64,000 nt of DNA from Halichondria panicea (GCF_963675165.1 NC_087377.1:12076632-12140631), one strand, 5' to 3'. Positions 34,620 through 47,760 are shown, numbered from the stretch's first letter. The notes: generated by a model not told the origin, from the letters alone. Program-made: numbers and translations.

Positions 34620-35435
34620 ATGATCAGGGGACTGTGTTTTTCAGTGTTCCTAGCAGCAACTTGTGCAGGTAATACACTATACAACTAATTTCCTATAGAG
34701 GATGCATGTCATTCATATGCATCGCCTTCTCTCTCACACACACACAGTTACTACTGGCCAAACGGTGGAGTGTTTTAATACGTGTGGAGCGGCTGCCCTT
34801 AGTCTTGGAATCTGTACCTCACCTGCCGTATGCTGTAATGGAGGTGGTACTGGATTCATCGACCTGAGCAATGAGGCGGATGGCTGTTTGGAATGCAGTG
34901 ATTTGCCGAAAAGTAAGCCCTGTTTAGTTATCTATTCCCCACCCCACCCCTCCGGTACTACTCTTTCTCATTTCTTTCTCACTCTCTATTATGATAATCC
35001 CTATAATATAATATAATTATATATAGCTCTCGTAACTATTAATTTGTACGTATTATATAGTTGTTCTGTTATCCCCTCCCTTATTACACAGGCTCCACAG
35101 TAGCTCTAGGATTTTCTACCTCACAGCTGGCTGTTGGCATGGACGGCTCCATCACTTGCTCAGTCACATCCAACGATACAAATAATCTAGTGGCAAATAT
35201 TCAACTAGTGGGCCCTGATCGAAACATCATCATGGAAGTTAATGATACCGACAGTCTCACGTTTAATTTTGAGCCGCTCCAAGTGTCGGATATGGGAGAA
35301 TACGAGTGTTTAGCGACTGTGACGTCATCTGACTTTCCCAACGTGCCCCCTGCTTCCGTCACCAGGACCGTCAACCTGAACATACCCAGTGAGTCATGTC
35401 ATTCATTAGTGCAGTGCAGTATACATACTGCATAA
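34620..35435 (+). CDS. Secreted cysteine-rich plus Ig-domain protein (possibly truncated)
   Basis: Three exons are supported: 34620-34668, 34748-34912 and 35092-35388, with GT-AG introns all in phase 1. Exon 1 encodes a signal peptide (MIRGLCFSVFLAATCAG). Exon 2 encodes a small module with seven Cys (CFNTCG, ICTSPAVCCNGG, CLEC). Exon 3 encodes one Ig-like domain with SITCSV and DMGEYECLA as the paired cysteines. The end is uncertain. Reading through the donor at 35389 stops at 35435 (about 185 residues), whereas splicing to AG at 35640 would add a short tail from a repeat. No membrane exon follows. The product could be a secreted lectin- or receptor-like protein, or the 5' fragment of a longer receptor. 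Confidence 0.65.
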
Positions 35436-35627
35436 CTGCATGCATGGTGGTGTATTAGTGCATGTGCATTGTGCAGCTAGTACATAATTATACTGAAGTA
35501 TAGTGTACACAGAAAATTGCATTGTTGCGCATGTAATTGTATTTCATATCTATATTGCCTCGTTCAATTGGTGCATGCATGTACTGCATATCATGTGCAT
35601 GCTTGTTATAGACTCAGTATTATTATA

Positions 35628-36290
<663 letters not shown>

Positions 36291-36729
36291 AATGAGTCAA
36301 AATAAATGAAATATTGTTAACACAGGCAAACCCACTGCCAATCCTATGTAAAACCTTCTGGTTTTACTAATACAGACAGAATTGCAATGTTGAAGACTAG
36401 GTAGGGACTTGCTTCGCTCGCCCCAATTATGACTAAATAATATGACATTTTGGGTGTGGTTTGGCAGATGAAAAAATTTCACACAAAACAGTGTCTAATT
36501 CGCGTGCGCAATCTCTCTTTTTTTTGTCCTCATCTCATGGTTTCTAGAAACTGTGACTACGATACATGTAAAAGCAAGCATTTTAGCTGAAAAAGTTGTG
36601 AACGCTGTTTTAAACCTTCAACGTTTGTTTGGAAGAAAATCCACCCAATCTCACTCTTAGGCTGCTTCCTCCACTTATAGTATGCAACTATTAAAATAGC
36701 CACTCCCACTCTCTATAATTATGTAGTAC

Positions 36730-36960
36730 ACGATTACCACCTTGCACAGGTACATGCAATCGTCCTAGGCTTTGAGTTGTTGGCCTATAAGTCATGTAGA
36801 TATTATTCAAAGACTCACATTGGATTGTGTTGTTCTACGTATTCTCCCTCTGAGGATCATTCTCCCCAGCAGCTGACAGAGTGAGGTGAGACAGTCCACT
36901 CCAGCAGACTGTACCAGGCATTGTCACTGCTCTGTGGTGATGGGGGGGGGGTACATTTAA
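36730..36960. repeat. Repeat copy shared with 10.5 and 27.4 kb
   Basis: It holds GCAATCGTCCTAGG, GTCATGTAGATATTATTCAA, GAGGATCATTCTCCCCAGCA and GGCATTGTCACTGCTCTG in the same order as 10480-10680. The reverse strand could encode a short exon-like peptide (GENDPQRE), but no splice context supports it. Confidence 0.55.
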
Positions 36961-37718
36961 ATAACTGGAGTACATTATCAATATTGAAATTGCAACAAAG
37001 TACACAAACAGAAAGTGTTTTAGAGCAAACTTGTATGATATTGTAAATAATGGCTTCTACAGTCACAATAACTCACCGGTCAGTAGAAGATGGAGTCCAG
37101 GAACAGCTCGAGGTGTCTCTTGAACTCTCTTACCCAGCAACTTGGTAAATACTGGCAACTGTGGACAGAGAGCGAGAGAGAAAGTATTAGAGCAACATTG
37201 AACACATGCATTCAAGATAGCGTAGTCACAGTACAACACAAAATATTTTGTAATGTTCTATTGAAAGTTTCTTACAGTGTCAGCTTTTGAGGACATTAAT
37301 TAATTACTCTGTTTCAGTGAAGCACTGCATGGTGTCTAAGAAATGTTAACCCATACACTATCACTAAAGCAACTGGAGAGCTACTTTCATATCATCACCC
37401 ACACTTGGATTGGTCAGTGTGCATGAAAGATACAGGAAGTAGTCACGTTACTCTCCGCATACATCTGATGCACAGTATGCCTACGTTCGATACTCTCTCT
37501 CTCTTGATTATGCTTTAATTGCCTCAATTTACATCACACAACATATTCACAAGCTGTACTCAACACTTGGACACTTGGATCCTTGTGTGTCACTAGTGAT
37601 CACTACATTTATACCACATGCACATCTACAAAGTACCCTTATCAAACACATCTTTGTACATGATCAGTACACCTAATCAAATTCTATACAACATCAACAT
37701 ACCTTTATCCCATACCCC

Positions 37719-37951
37719 CAGAGGACGTCCGACAACCGTGCGCCTAAACATTAATGTTTGCTGAATCAGCATTTTCATAAAACTTGCCTTTAGAGGTAGG
37801 TGTTGCACTCTTCTTAGACTTAGCCCTCTGTCTTGTATTGTTAGGTCTAGTTTTAGTAATAGGAGCTCTAACTCTCCTGTAAAGGCAAGTTTTATTAAAT
37901 GCTGATTCAGCAAATATTAATTCCAGGCGCACGGTTGTCGGACCTCCTCTG
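37719..37951. mobile_element. MITE with 9-bp target duplication and visible empty site
   Basis: The inverted termini of about 70 bp start CAGAGGACGTCCGACAACCG and end CGGTTGTCGGACCTCCTCTG, with CTGAATCAGCA and AACTTGCCTTTA conserved further in. CCATACCCC flanks both sides (37710-37718 and 37952-37960). The sister tandem copy at about 38546-38560 reads CCCATACCCCACTACACCC without the element. It is non-coding, and the superfamily is not certain (8-9 bp duplication). Confidence 0.85.
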
Positions 37952-37990
37952 CCATACCCCACTTACACCCTCAATCAATCATATAGCATA

Positions 37991-38175
37991 CCGTATAGCG
38001 CAACATTTTCGAGGGGCTTAATTTTCGCAGATTTCGTGGGTCAATCCTACACAAAAATTAAATACACGAACATTTTTCTTTAATTAGAATTATCTGCTAT
38101 AACGTTGCAGGCGTGGCTTCCGGTAAGCAGTCCTTCCACGAACATTATGCAACAAGAAAAATTCGCACTATACGG
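37991..38175. mobile_element. MITE with CCGTATAGC ends, copy in tandem unit
   Basis: CCGTATAGCGC on the left and its partial inverse TATACGG on the right are flanked by TA (37989-37990, 38176-38177). Internal ATTTTCG and CGAACATT motifs match 53601-53810. It is absent from the second tandem copy near 38590, so it inserted after or was lost since the duplication. Confidence 0.7.
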
Positions 38176-39360
38176 TATCCACACACATCACACACCCTCA
38201 CTCCTTATTCTCTCCCACGGCTCTCCTGGCTTGTGATAATGTGAGTCCATACATCCTCCCCTCCTCATTTTGGGGGCAAGTGAACCACACGAGTACATCT
38301 GCTGGTTTGTGTGGGCCGGGTCGTCATGGATACGATACATGCACCACCCCAAATACAGCCGGTCCAGTATCAATACCAGAGGAGCTGAGGAAGGGGGAGG
38401 AAGAACAGTAGTAAACTAATTCATGTAAGTTGCTTCTTAAAACACAATATCTAATTACATTTATACCACATGCACATCTAAAAGTACCCTTATCACACAC
38501 ATCTTTGTCATGATCAGTACACCTCATCTAACACAACATACCTTTATCCCATACCCCACTACACCCTCAATCACATAGCATATCCACACACATCACACAC
38601 CCTCACTCTTCTCCTACAGCTCTCCTGGCTTGTGATAGTGTGAGTCCATAGATCCTCTCCTCCTCATTTTGGGGGCCAGTGAACCACACGAGTACATCTG
38701 CTAATCAGTGCGGTCCAGGTCGTCATGGATACGATGCACCATCCCAAATACAGACGGTCCAGGATCAATACCAGAGGACCTAAGAAAGGAGGAGGAAAAA
38801 CAATTCATCTGATTTGCTGCTTACGACACAACATCAAAGAATATTACACAATCTTTCAAACAGCTGTTCAGGTAGTAGTAACACAGTCAAAAGAGCTTTA
38901 AGTGCATGCTCAATGTACAACAATATTGATTGCCAAGCAGCAGCTCACAAGCTAGGTTAGAGAAAGAGATAGAGAAACTTTGAGTGCTGTACAAGTGAAG
39001 AAGTACAAGGTGGAGATAAGACAAGGAATGTAGTGGTCACCCACAACTTGGTGATCTGTTACAGAACACAAAGGATTCGGAAGGTGATACACTCCATACT
39101 AGTTAAACTGTAACAGGATTACAAAATACAACCACAGCCAGTTAGGTCCCATAATACAGTGCAGCTAGTATCTTCAAAAGTTCTTAATGGGGCTTTCATA
39201 CTTGTAGTGTTGTTTACACACGGTCAGCTAGTGAACAAATTTAATTAGAACATGACTATTCTCCACACACAATGAATGAGCTGAGCAAACAATACAATCT
39301 TGACAGTACACGTCAAATTATCAGCACAGCCTATAGTCTAGCTAGCTGTACAGTACAGTG

Positions 39361-39480
39361 TCTAACCATAGGCCTTGGTGACGCTGGTGAGAGCAGCGGC
39401 TGCCCCTTGTCTAACTGAGGGTATGCTGTCCTCAAGGTTGACAAAGAACGTGGGAACAGCTCATCCAGCCATGATCTGAG
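39361..39480 (-). pseudogene. HEAT-repeat-like exon remnant
   Basis: The minus strand encodes FFVNLEDSIPSVRQGAAAAL then TSVTKAYG followed by a GTTAGA donor-like site. VRQGAA-AL is the helix signature of HEAT repeats. An in-frame TGA lies just upstream (AG*AVPTFF). Other minus-strand exon-like scraps at 39660-39850 and 40030-40117 probably belong to the same lost gene. Confidence 0.55.
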
Positions 39481-40030
39481 GAGACCAGCAGTCACTCAGT
39501 TACAAGTCACTAATTAACAAAGCTTCAAATCAAAAACAATTGATGCAATATATAGTGTAGTGATATCGTACAGACAAAGGAAGTGAGAGCACAGTGCCAT
39601 ACACTTAATTGAATAAAAGTTAGACAGATAGCTTTTTGAAAAAATGTATTGTCACTAATCAATTAAAATTAGTTACAGTGTTTTTCTCACCTTCACTCTT
39701 CTTGGAAGCATCCCAGGAAGTTACCACAGGCGACTAAAGAAGGGGGCGGGATATTAAACAATGGTACACTAACAGTCACCTCTCACTGGCCAGCTATCGT
39801 TATGGAAACACTTCAACAGTACGCTCACCAGTCATCCCACGTACGGTCTCAGACAATCCTTGTTCACCTGTGTGCTGAGCTGTAATATGTAAAAATGTGT
39901 GCTACTCAAGAAATAGTCATACGTAGTACCAAATAAAAATGTGTGCTACTCAAGAAATAGAATGATGTAACGCTTCAGTAGGTTACAAGTACAGGCACCA
40001 GTATCACATGACCACTGTGACCCACTCACC

Positions 40031-40117
40031 TTATTGCCCAGCTCTGCAGTACAGATGCAGGCTGCCTCTCTCACTGCATGGTTGGCCGCCTGGATCTAGG
40101 AGATGTAGAAGTCCACC
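40031..40117 (-). pseudogene. HEAT-repeat-like exon with in-frame stop
   Basis: The exon is bounded by a GTGTGTGCAG acceptor and a GTGAGT donor. It encodes VDFYIS, a TAG stop, then IQAANHAVREAACICTAELG and NK. NHAVREAAC is HEAT-like. The splice sites are intact but the stop breaks the frame, so this is a pseudogene exon unless the stop is a sequencing error. Confidence 0.55.
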
Positions 40118-40764
40118 TGCACACACGTCAACATCACAGCAAGATTGAGATTGCTTCAATTAATAGGATAACGTAAATGTATCTTAAGCTAGTCCATATA
40201 TTGCATAAGATTATTAGTCTAAGCACATCATCTTTATTAGGCATTCAAGTCAAAAATCTACACTTTAATGACCAAAGATTAATTTCACTGCATGCAAAAA
40301 TCATATCACCCACTCACCACTTTGTGGATGCGGTGCACTCCCCTGGTCTGTGTGACCACCCTCCAGAGTAGAGCCTCACACCCATCAGCCACATAGTACC
40401 TGAGGGGGAGGGAGAGATAGTGAAATACAGTGGAACAATAAACAAAGAACCTTCAGAGAAAAGGGACACTGTAATAATAAGGACAGTGCTCCTGTCCCCG
40501 AAATTTCCTATATCCTCCAAACAAAGGGAAACCTCTCTCTCTATCATATCAAGTGCCGTAAATATCAATAACAATAGACAGTACGTAACGTTTGTAAATG
40601 GTAAGCAATAGGACTTGCAAGACTTGCAAATGGTAAGCATCAGTCAACCAAAAAACACATTCTGTACTAGGGTGGGTAGATTTGGTAAAGACTTCAGAAT
40701 GAATAAGCAATAAACACTCTGATCCAAACAGACGGTAAAGACCCACTATACAATAAGTGATATT

Positions 40765-41044
40765 AGAACCTCGATTATCCGGCTTGGCAATTTTCTTTTT
40801 AATCAGATTTAATAATTCAGAAAATGAGAGTGTCTCTTAAATGCGCATGTGCGTTGCAGCTGTTACTATGGAGACAGGCCTGCTTATCTTCTGCGCATGT
40901 GCAGACAACCATGTGGCACTGCTGTTTATCAAATAAAGTGGGTGGATCAAGGCGTGGTTTATCGATTCAATTATCCGGAATATTCAGTTATCCGGCCTGC
41001 CCCTGCCCTGGAACCAAGGTGTCCGGATAATCGAGGTTGTACTG
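40765..41044. mobile_element. Pogo/Tigger-type MITE, copy 3
   Basis: This is a diverged third copy: the left end AGAACCTCGATTATCCGG lacks the first inner repeat, and the right end is ATCGAGGTTGTACTGTA. The interior (GCTGTTACTATGGAGACAG, CCATGTGGCACTGCTGTTTA) matches copies 1 and 2. It is non-coding. Confidence 0.8.
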
Positions 41045-41133
41045 TATAGTTTTGGTAAAGGTCATATAACCTATAACCATGATGAACATAATGTAGGTGA
41101 CTCTTTTTAAAGCACTACGACATGCACTGATTG

Positions 41134-41299
41134 CATACTCACCTGCAATCCTTTGCCAGTTACTCCTCTCTGATCTTACTGAGATGAGCAGCCAGCTCCC
41201 TCCAGGTTGGTCGTCCAGAATAACTCTTCATCCATTGGTCAATCACTTTAGTCAAGCAGCCAGTATTGTCATTGCAACACGAATCTTCAATCTAGTGGA
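41134..41299 (-). pseudogene. Death-domain exon remnant A
   Basis: The minus strand encodes CLTKVIDQWMKSYSGRPTWR then ELAAHLSKIREE, a TAA stop and LAKDC, ending at a GTGAGTATGC donor. The W-x7-PTWxxL pattern is that of the death domain helices 3 to 5. The in-frame stop kills it. A paralogous remnant is at 44760-44880. Confidence 0.6.
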
Positions 41300-41518
41300 G
41301 ATATAATTGAGTGGGTGGTAGTATGATTAAACTAACAACATAACTATATCACCAAGTATAAAGTTTAATGTACGTGTGACAAAAGAATGATAATTACATG
41401 CAGATACAATGTCACAGGATTGCAAAATAAACCCACAGCCAGTTACCTATCAAGAGTTTTCTTACTGGGTATACAAATGTATGTGTAGTGTAAATTGTTT
41501 TTTGCAAGGTCACAATAG

Positions 41519-44087
41519 GGTCATTCCATATCAATTCAACGAAATTTAAAATGTGACGTCTTCAGAATTCCACGAAACTTGGTACATGTGTGAGGAATGG
41601 TATGGTAACATATCAGAAAAAATTTTGGGTTTGTAAACAATAATTATGGCTTCTGAGATTGAGTTAATTAAAAAATGCAGAAATTCTCCACTTTTAGAAA
41701 CTGGCTGCTGTTAGTTAAACTGTAACTTTCTAACCATTAACATTCAAGACTAAGAATGTATATCATGTTGTTGCCTAATAAATTCTGCATCATTTGGTAT
41801 GTTGTACGGCTTCACTTAATAAATTTAGGTATTGCATCTAATTAGTATCCTTCGAACTCTGACTTCTCGAAAAGCGCTGTTTTTTTCCCTGTAATTTTTG
41901 TGTATCATGTTCCTCATACCATTCTCTTGAAGTGTGACAAGTTTGGTTTTGGGATTCCAATGGGATCATGAGATATGTTGTGGGATGTAGTGTGATTTGG
42001 GCAATATTTGTGGTTTCAGAGAATAAACAGTCCTTCTTTGTTGTGTAATGTACCTAAAACATGTGTGCTAACTTTCCTGAACTTATGTTATCACAAGGAA
42101 GAATTCGAACTTTTGGCCGAGTGACATTTTCAGCCGGGGAACTGTAAAACGACTGATAGCTAACAGGGGCGAATCAGGGGCGTAGCCAGACTTTTGAGAC
42201 AGGGGTTTCTGCAGAAAAATCAGCGGCGCAATAGCGCCGCGAAATTTTTGTGGCCACGCCCACTTCCGGTACCACACCCTCTTGATTGACTATTGTTCAT
42301 GACTTTTTTACATGTTTGTGAGAAGCTAGCTAGCTATAGACGTAACATACTAGGCATGCAGGTGCCAATTGTGTATTGCTAGTCTAGCTGAGCAACAATT
42401 AAATGTCATTTACCTGAGAGGTTTCATGTGGCTGAGATTGTTCTAAACTCCTGAATAAAGTTGTGCTTAGAGCTGAGTCTGAGAATACTGGAGCATTCAG
42501 GATTGATACTAGATCTAGAACTTAAGTCTTGGTCTTCTTTGTTTGAGGTAGCTAGCTAGCTGAGACTAACTAGCTGAGACAAAGCCAAAGTGAAACGCTT
42601 CACGGTGCTGCTCTGATTATTGATTTGCAGCCACGTGTGAAAAGATGGGCAGGGCTGCATGATTTTTCAATTATAGGGAGCCCTGCCCAATTTTCTCAGC
42701 AGCTCCTGGGGGGGTTTCTGGGCCAGGAAACAATGGTAGCTACGCCCCTGGCTAAAACAAGTTTACAGCGACCATACAAGCAGCAAAATAATACTGACAC
42801 CACGCCAGCTATTTGATTGAGCGGCGACAAGCATATCAGCCATTTGAGTACTGCACTACACTACAGAGGACTATGAGAGAGAGCAGCATCATCTTGAACA
42901 ATAATTTCTTGTTTTCTCAAACGATTTCAGACACATGCAAACTACACCCATCATAAATTATTTGAACCATCTCTAGCTACTGATACAGTATAGTACTGCA
43001 GTCAGAAGATGGACACTGAGTAATCTCAGTAGAAACTGAAATGCCACCAGAGAATATTTCGTGATTGGTTTGCACAAAAAAATGGGTGGTTAGCTAGGGT
43101 GTTTTCCAAGTAAAACCACACAACTCACTAGTGTGTGTACAATTTCTTTACCCTCACGGGCCATAATGCAGCTTATTCAAGTATCCCAGCCTCAGAAATA
43201 GATAATTTTATACGTTGCCTACATGATTTTATTTTTTTAAACAATTGATCATCAAATCAGAACAGGTCGAATTTATCCAAAAAGGAGATTAAACTGCATC
43301 AGAAATACTGACCAAACATTTGAGCTAGGCTTGTTAATGTTTTTAAATGTTAATGCTAATGTTTTATACTGCTCAACTTTTATGAAATCACCATTGCTAA
43401 AACTAAAACGTACAATTGTTAGCTTGAACGTAGGTAATGTCGCTCATCAACTTAAAACCTACGATATATTGCTAATTGCAATATTGCCACAACAAAGGGC
43501 CTCACACACAGCTTACTTACTAAGGAAAAGTGCACAGTAACAATTGGGAATGCAGAAAGGCTTTGCAAATTTTTTTAAGGACTGTTTATTCTCTAAAACC
43601 ACAAATATTGCCCAAATCACACTACATCCCACAACATATCTCATGATCCCATTGGAATCCCAGAATCGAACTTGTCACACTTCAAGAGAATTGTATAAGG
43701 AACATGATACTCAAAAAAGTACAGGAAAAAAACAGCTTTTTTTGAGAAGCCAGACTTCAAAGAACACTAATTAGATGGAATACCCAAACTTTATCGAGTG
43801 AAGCCATACAACATGCCAAATGATGCGGAATTTCTTAGGCAACAAGATGATATACATTCTTAGTCTTGAATGTTAATGGTTAGAAAGTTACAGTTTAACT
43901 AACAGCAGCCAGTTTCTAAAAGTGGGGAAATTCTGCATTTTTTAATTAACTTAATCTCAGAAGCCTTATTGTTTACAAACCCAACATTTTTTCTGGGATG
44001 TTATCATAGCATTCCTCACACAAGTTTCGTGCAATTCTGAAGACGTCACCTTTTAAATTTCGTTGAATTGATATGGAATGACCCAAT
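41519..44087. mobile_element. 2.57-kb element with ~560-bp inverted termini
   Basis: The left arm 41519-42085 begins GGGTCATTCCATATCAATTC. It recurs inverted at about 43520-44087, which ends GAATTGATATGGAATGACCC. Matching landmarks inside the arms include TTAGTTAAACTGTAACTTTC, GGGATTCCAATGGGATCATG and its inverse CATGATCCCATTGGAATCCC. The interior holds a nested hAT-like element (42175-42750) and non-coding sequence. A solo left terminus with the same outer flank (TTTTTGCAAGGTCACAATA) occurs at 46931-46980. No transposase was recognised. Long inverted arms are usual for Mutator-like and foldback elements. Confidence 0.8.
42175..42750. mobile_element. Nested hAT-like non-autonomous element
   Basis: The ends are CAGGGGCGTAGCCAGA and TAGCTACGCCCCTG, close inverted copies typical of hAT termini. 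It lies between the arms of the larger element. The interior has AGCGGCGCAATAGCGCCGC and GGGCAGGGCTGCATGA segments but no open transposase frame. The flanking 8 bp do not match clearly. Confidence 0.65.
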
Positions 44088-44759
44088 AATGAGTACCAAC
44101 TATTCTCCACATACAGAAAAAAAAATGAGCAAACAAGTAACAGTCTCGACAACATCAACAGCTAGTACACGTTAAATTATCAGTACAGGTTGGGGGGGTT
44201 GAATTACTGAGCTGTGCACTAATCATAGCAGTGCTGTTAGTCAGGAGACTCTATGATGAGGAATTGGTCAGTTTAGAGGATAAGACAATCTATCTTCCTA
44301 ATAACTAAAACAATCACATGCTATAGCTATTCCTATAACAGCCAGGAAGGTGGAAGGTCGATCTAAAAACTTAACAGGACTTTATAACCGAAATTTTTCA
44401 CTTAACTTAAAAACAACAATTTCCTTCACACTACATGTATACTCTTACCCACAAATGATGAAAAATGATTGACCCTTACATATAGCTAATATACCTATGC
44501 GTGTGTGACAGTGTGGTGGGTGGGTGAGTTTGAGTGTAGCCTTGCGTGGTAAAGACCTTTTATATTGATGTGAGCAACTGCTTGAGGCTCAAAAAACTCT
44601 TGTGTTGACTGGGGGTACGTAATAGAGGGATTTGAAAACAGAATCCTCCTACACCCCATGTTAATCCGACCCCTCCCGGGGGGGGGTAGTTGGGCAACAC
44701 ATTGATAGGTGCATTATCTTACTACCACATGCCAATATCTAATGTACTGACTGCATACT

Positions 44760-44880
44760 CACCAGCCTCAGGAGTTCCTTTACCAGTTGCTTCTCTCCAA
44801 CTCACTGAGATGGTCCTCCAGCTCTCTCCATATATTAGTCGTCCAGAGCAACTCATCATTGGTCACACTATTTTTAAACT
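44760..44880 (-). pseudogene. Death-domain exon remnant B
   Basis: The minus strand gives WRELEDHLSEL, then in the next frame VGEKQLVKELLRL before a GTGAGTATGC donor. It is the same exon type as 41134-41299. At least one frameshift and loss of the N-terminal half are evident. Confidence 0.5.
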
Positions 44881-45280
44881 CACTTCCAGCTTTGTCAACA
44901 TTAACAGCTGATAAACCAGGGTACTAGGTAAAGGGTCATAATTATTATCTACAACCATTATTTGATAAAGGGACACAGCACATGTACAGTGAGAAAAAAA
45001 GACCATTAATCATGCAGCTTGCAGAGTATACTACTTTTCTTATATGAACCAAGTATGTCACCATTACTTCAGCAAGACATCCATTAATGCTGACAAATAG
45101 AGGTCCTAATGTATTGAGGGTAACAACATAATTATGATATACATCGTGAGTTATGGGATGCTACCAATAACTTGAGTATAGCTATCACACTATGCATACT
45201 CACATGCAGTTACAGCTGGCACACACACATATGGCCAGCTTTACAGTATTCCTCTGTGGTTACGCCCCAAGGCATAATAT

Positions 45281-45434
45281 AATTATCTGTCACCTAATAG
45301 TATTAACACTCTCATTTTGCTTATACCCAGTCGAAGAAAGTGGCACATAGACTATATAATTATCTGTCACCTAATAGTATTAACACTCTCATTTTGCTTA
45401 TACCCAGTCGAAGAAAGTGGCACATAGACTATAT
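45281..45434. repeat. 77-bp tandem duplication
   Basis: Two head-to-tail copies of a 77-bp unit (containing CACCTAATAGTATTAACACT and CCCAGTCGAAGAAAGTGGCA) are nearly identical, indicating a recent event. They are non-coding. Confidence 0.85.
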
Positions 45435-47296
45435 ATAGTGAATATTAGTAAGTAACCATAATTATTATCTGGACAAGGGTATCCATAAAACCATTATACT
45501 TGCAGTTTTGTGGCAACAGAGAGATTTAGACCTTAATCTGGTAAAGAGTGTTAACGAAAAACAAGCATGAACTTTTAGACATTTTACCACATAGCAAAAC
45601 ATATTCTACTCTATATAATTATGCAGGCACTGGTCTAGCTAACAAAGATTAGCATTACACCTACAACCAGTAGCACATGATAATATTATGATATGTAATG
45701 TAAGTAATTCGTTGCATGGAAAGGAGGAACTATACAAGTTACTCGGCCAATAAAAATAGCCAGTGGCATGATGTTAATTGTCATGTGCTTAATTGTCACA
45801 TATAATCCGTTAAAGGACAATCAAGGGCCATATATAGCGTCAGGAGTACATAATAATTATGCACTCCTGATAACATTAATATTCATAAATTTCGATGTTG
45901 CTGCATTATGGTATAAGAATCAATCCAGAGGATCAATGATGAGCTATAAACTAACCTCATCAGATACCCACAGTGTACACAATGTTATATACCGTATAGC
46001 GGGTAATTTTTGTGAGGTAAATATTCGTTATATTTGTGGGGCAAGCTGACCTCCACGAAATTTTCCCCACCAAAACTAAGGCGTGGTTTACCCAAACGCA
46101 TGCAATGTAGTGCATGCATGTAATTAATAAGATAAAAGTGATTGAGTCAACAGCAAATGAATATGGAGAAGCCCTAATTATACTGAATAAACTCTCTTGA
46201 CATAATATGCTAAACTGACAAGTGATTACAATTAAACTCATATCAAAAGACAGGAACAGACTGAATTCATGCATTGAGTTGATTTCGTTAATACCTATAA
46301 CCAACAATAAAACACGCATGTTCTGGTGGAGCCTTAGTCTGATAACAGCTAGATTAAAGGGGTAACATATATATTGCACCAGAGGATTGAGGCTATAATT
46401 ATAGAAACTTCTCTTGTATAATTATAGATGACTATACTGACGTAGTTTTTGGTGTTGGTGGACACAAAATGTTATTTTAAGGATAGGTCAAACTGTTTTT
46501 TAGCAAATTTTACTCAGAATCAGAAATACAAATCGACTGCCATTCATCATAATATAAGACTACTATGCACTCGTAACACCAGGCAGAGTACAGGTGAAGG
46601 CAACAGTGTCACCAGGACAGGCCCGGCCACAGTGGAGGTGGATGTCAAAGTGGCTGAATGAAATTTGTCATATCTAAGCAAACATTTCCTACAATTAATC
46701 TGGACAAGGGTGACCACATCTCATCATCACACACAATTACATTGCTGTATAAGCTAGTGATTACTTACCACAAGCAGAAAAACCGTATTTGAGTAATTAA
46801 TTACTGAACCAACAAACTAGACTATACACTTAACGTGTTTACTGCATGTTGACGCTAACCACTGGCACTGTTATTGCACTAGCTGTTATTACCCTGTTAT
46901 GATTTTAATCTTGTACAACTATCAACAATGACTTTTTTGCAAGGTCACAATAGGGTCATTCCATATCAATTCAACGAAATTTTAATTTTTGGAAATGTTA
47001 TTGTAGAAACGTTCAGATTGAGAGATAAACTATAACCTACTATCATAAACCAGAGGGTTCGACATGCGTGCACTAATACTATACAAATGCTATACATGTA
47101 GTGCATTGGCCTGGATGTTATCACTTGACTGCAATTGTATAGTGATATGTGCAGTCACGCATTTCGGACCTCTTCTGACCATAAACAGACAATCCATATT
47201 CCTATATCCCAGAAAAGGGACAACAATTCAACTATAGACATCAACAATTATGGGGTGCCGGTTGTTTCAAAATGCTAATTTTATCCACTTAATATG

Positions 47297-47394
47297 CAGA
47301 AGTACACTGACTTATGCAGAAGTACACTGACTTATACACAAAGTGCACTGACTTATACAAGTACACTGACTTATGCAGAAGTGCACTGACATAT
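47297..47394. repeat. Minisatellite, ~22-bp unit
   Basis: Five imperfect copies of GCAGAAGTACACTGACTTAT occur head to tail. It is a simple tandem repeat without a gene. Confidence 0.85.
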
Positions 47395-47639
47395 TAGGCC
47401 TGGAAAATATCAAGAGGTTAATTGTCGACAAAGCATATACCTTCAGAATAATTATAGAACACTCATTGAATTACCAACTACAAAAGAGAGAACTCATGCA
47501 TGCATAGTTGCATGGGTTAGGACAACATGTGAAGTGAATAGATCTAAATTTCCCAGCTATGTTTAGATCATGGTACACACTCAGAGTCACTGGCTCAAAG
47601 AAAAGAGCTCGTAAAATAGTAGCACCTTCATCATAATCA

Positions 47640-47760
47640 GCGAGTACCCTCAATGAATGAAAACACACCTTCATAAGATCAGCAATGATCACCCTCACTG
47701 GCAGAAAATATACCCTCATAAGATTAGAAAGCAACCTCATTGGTAGAAAATTGACACCGT
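47640..47760. repeat. Short degenerate tandem repeat
   Basis: Two to three units resemble CTTCATAAGATCAGCAATGATC, each followed by ACCCTCA and GGCAGAAAAT. A single further unit is at 47967-48010. The minus-strand frame across it is repetitive and is not taken as a gene. Confidence 0.6.

Larger units (their letters stand above)
37594..38790. repeat. Tandem duplication carrying exon-like sequence
   Basis: Two tandem copies lie at about 37594-38390 and 38455-38790. Both hold ATTTATACCACATGCACATC, GTACCCTTATCA, ATGATCAGTACACCT, CTTTATCCCATACCCC and then GGTTCAC-type exon sequence. On the minus strand each copy encodes a peptide-like stretch (for example RIHDD...QQMYSCGSLAPKMRR), interrupted by stops. 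The first copy has two MITEs that the second lacks. The donor gene family was not recognised. Confidence 0.65.

Noticed and set aside
36297-36482. Short frames near the ATATGACATTTTGGGTGTGG segment
   Set aside because: The segment is a copy of repeat sequence also seen at about 19255, not a gene.
46449-46661. Frame ending TGEGNSVTRTGPATVEVDVKVAE-like, resembling the end of an Ig domain
   Set aside because: No tryptophan/cysteine core, acceptor or partner exons; too weak to call.
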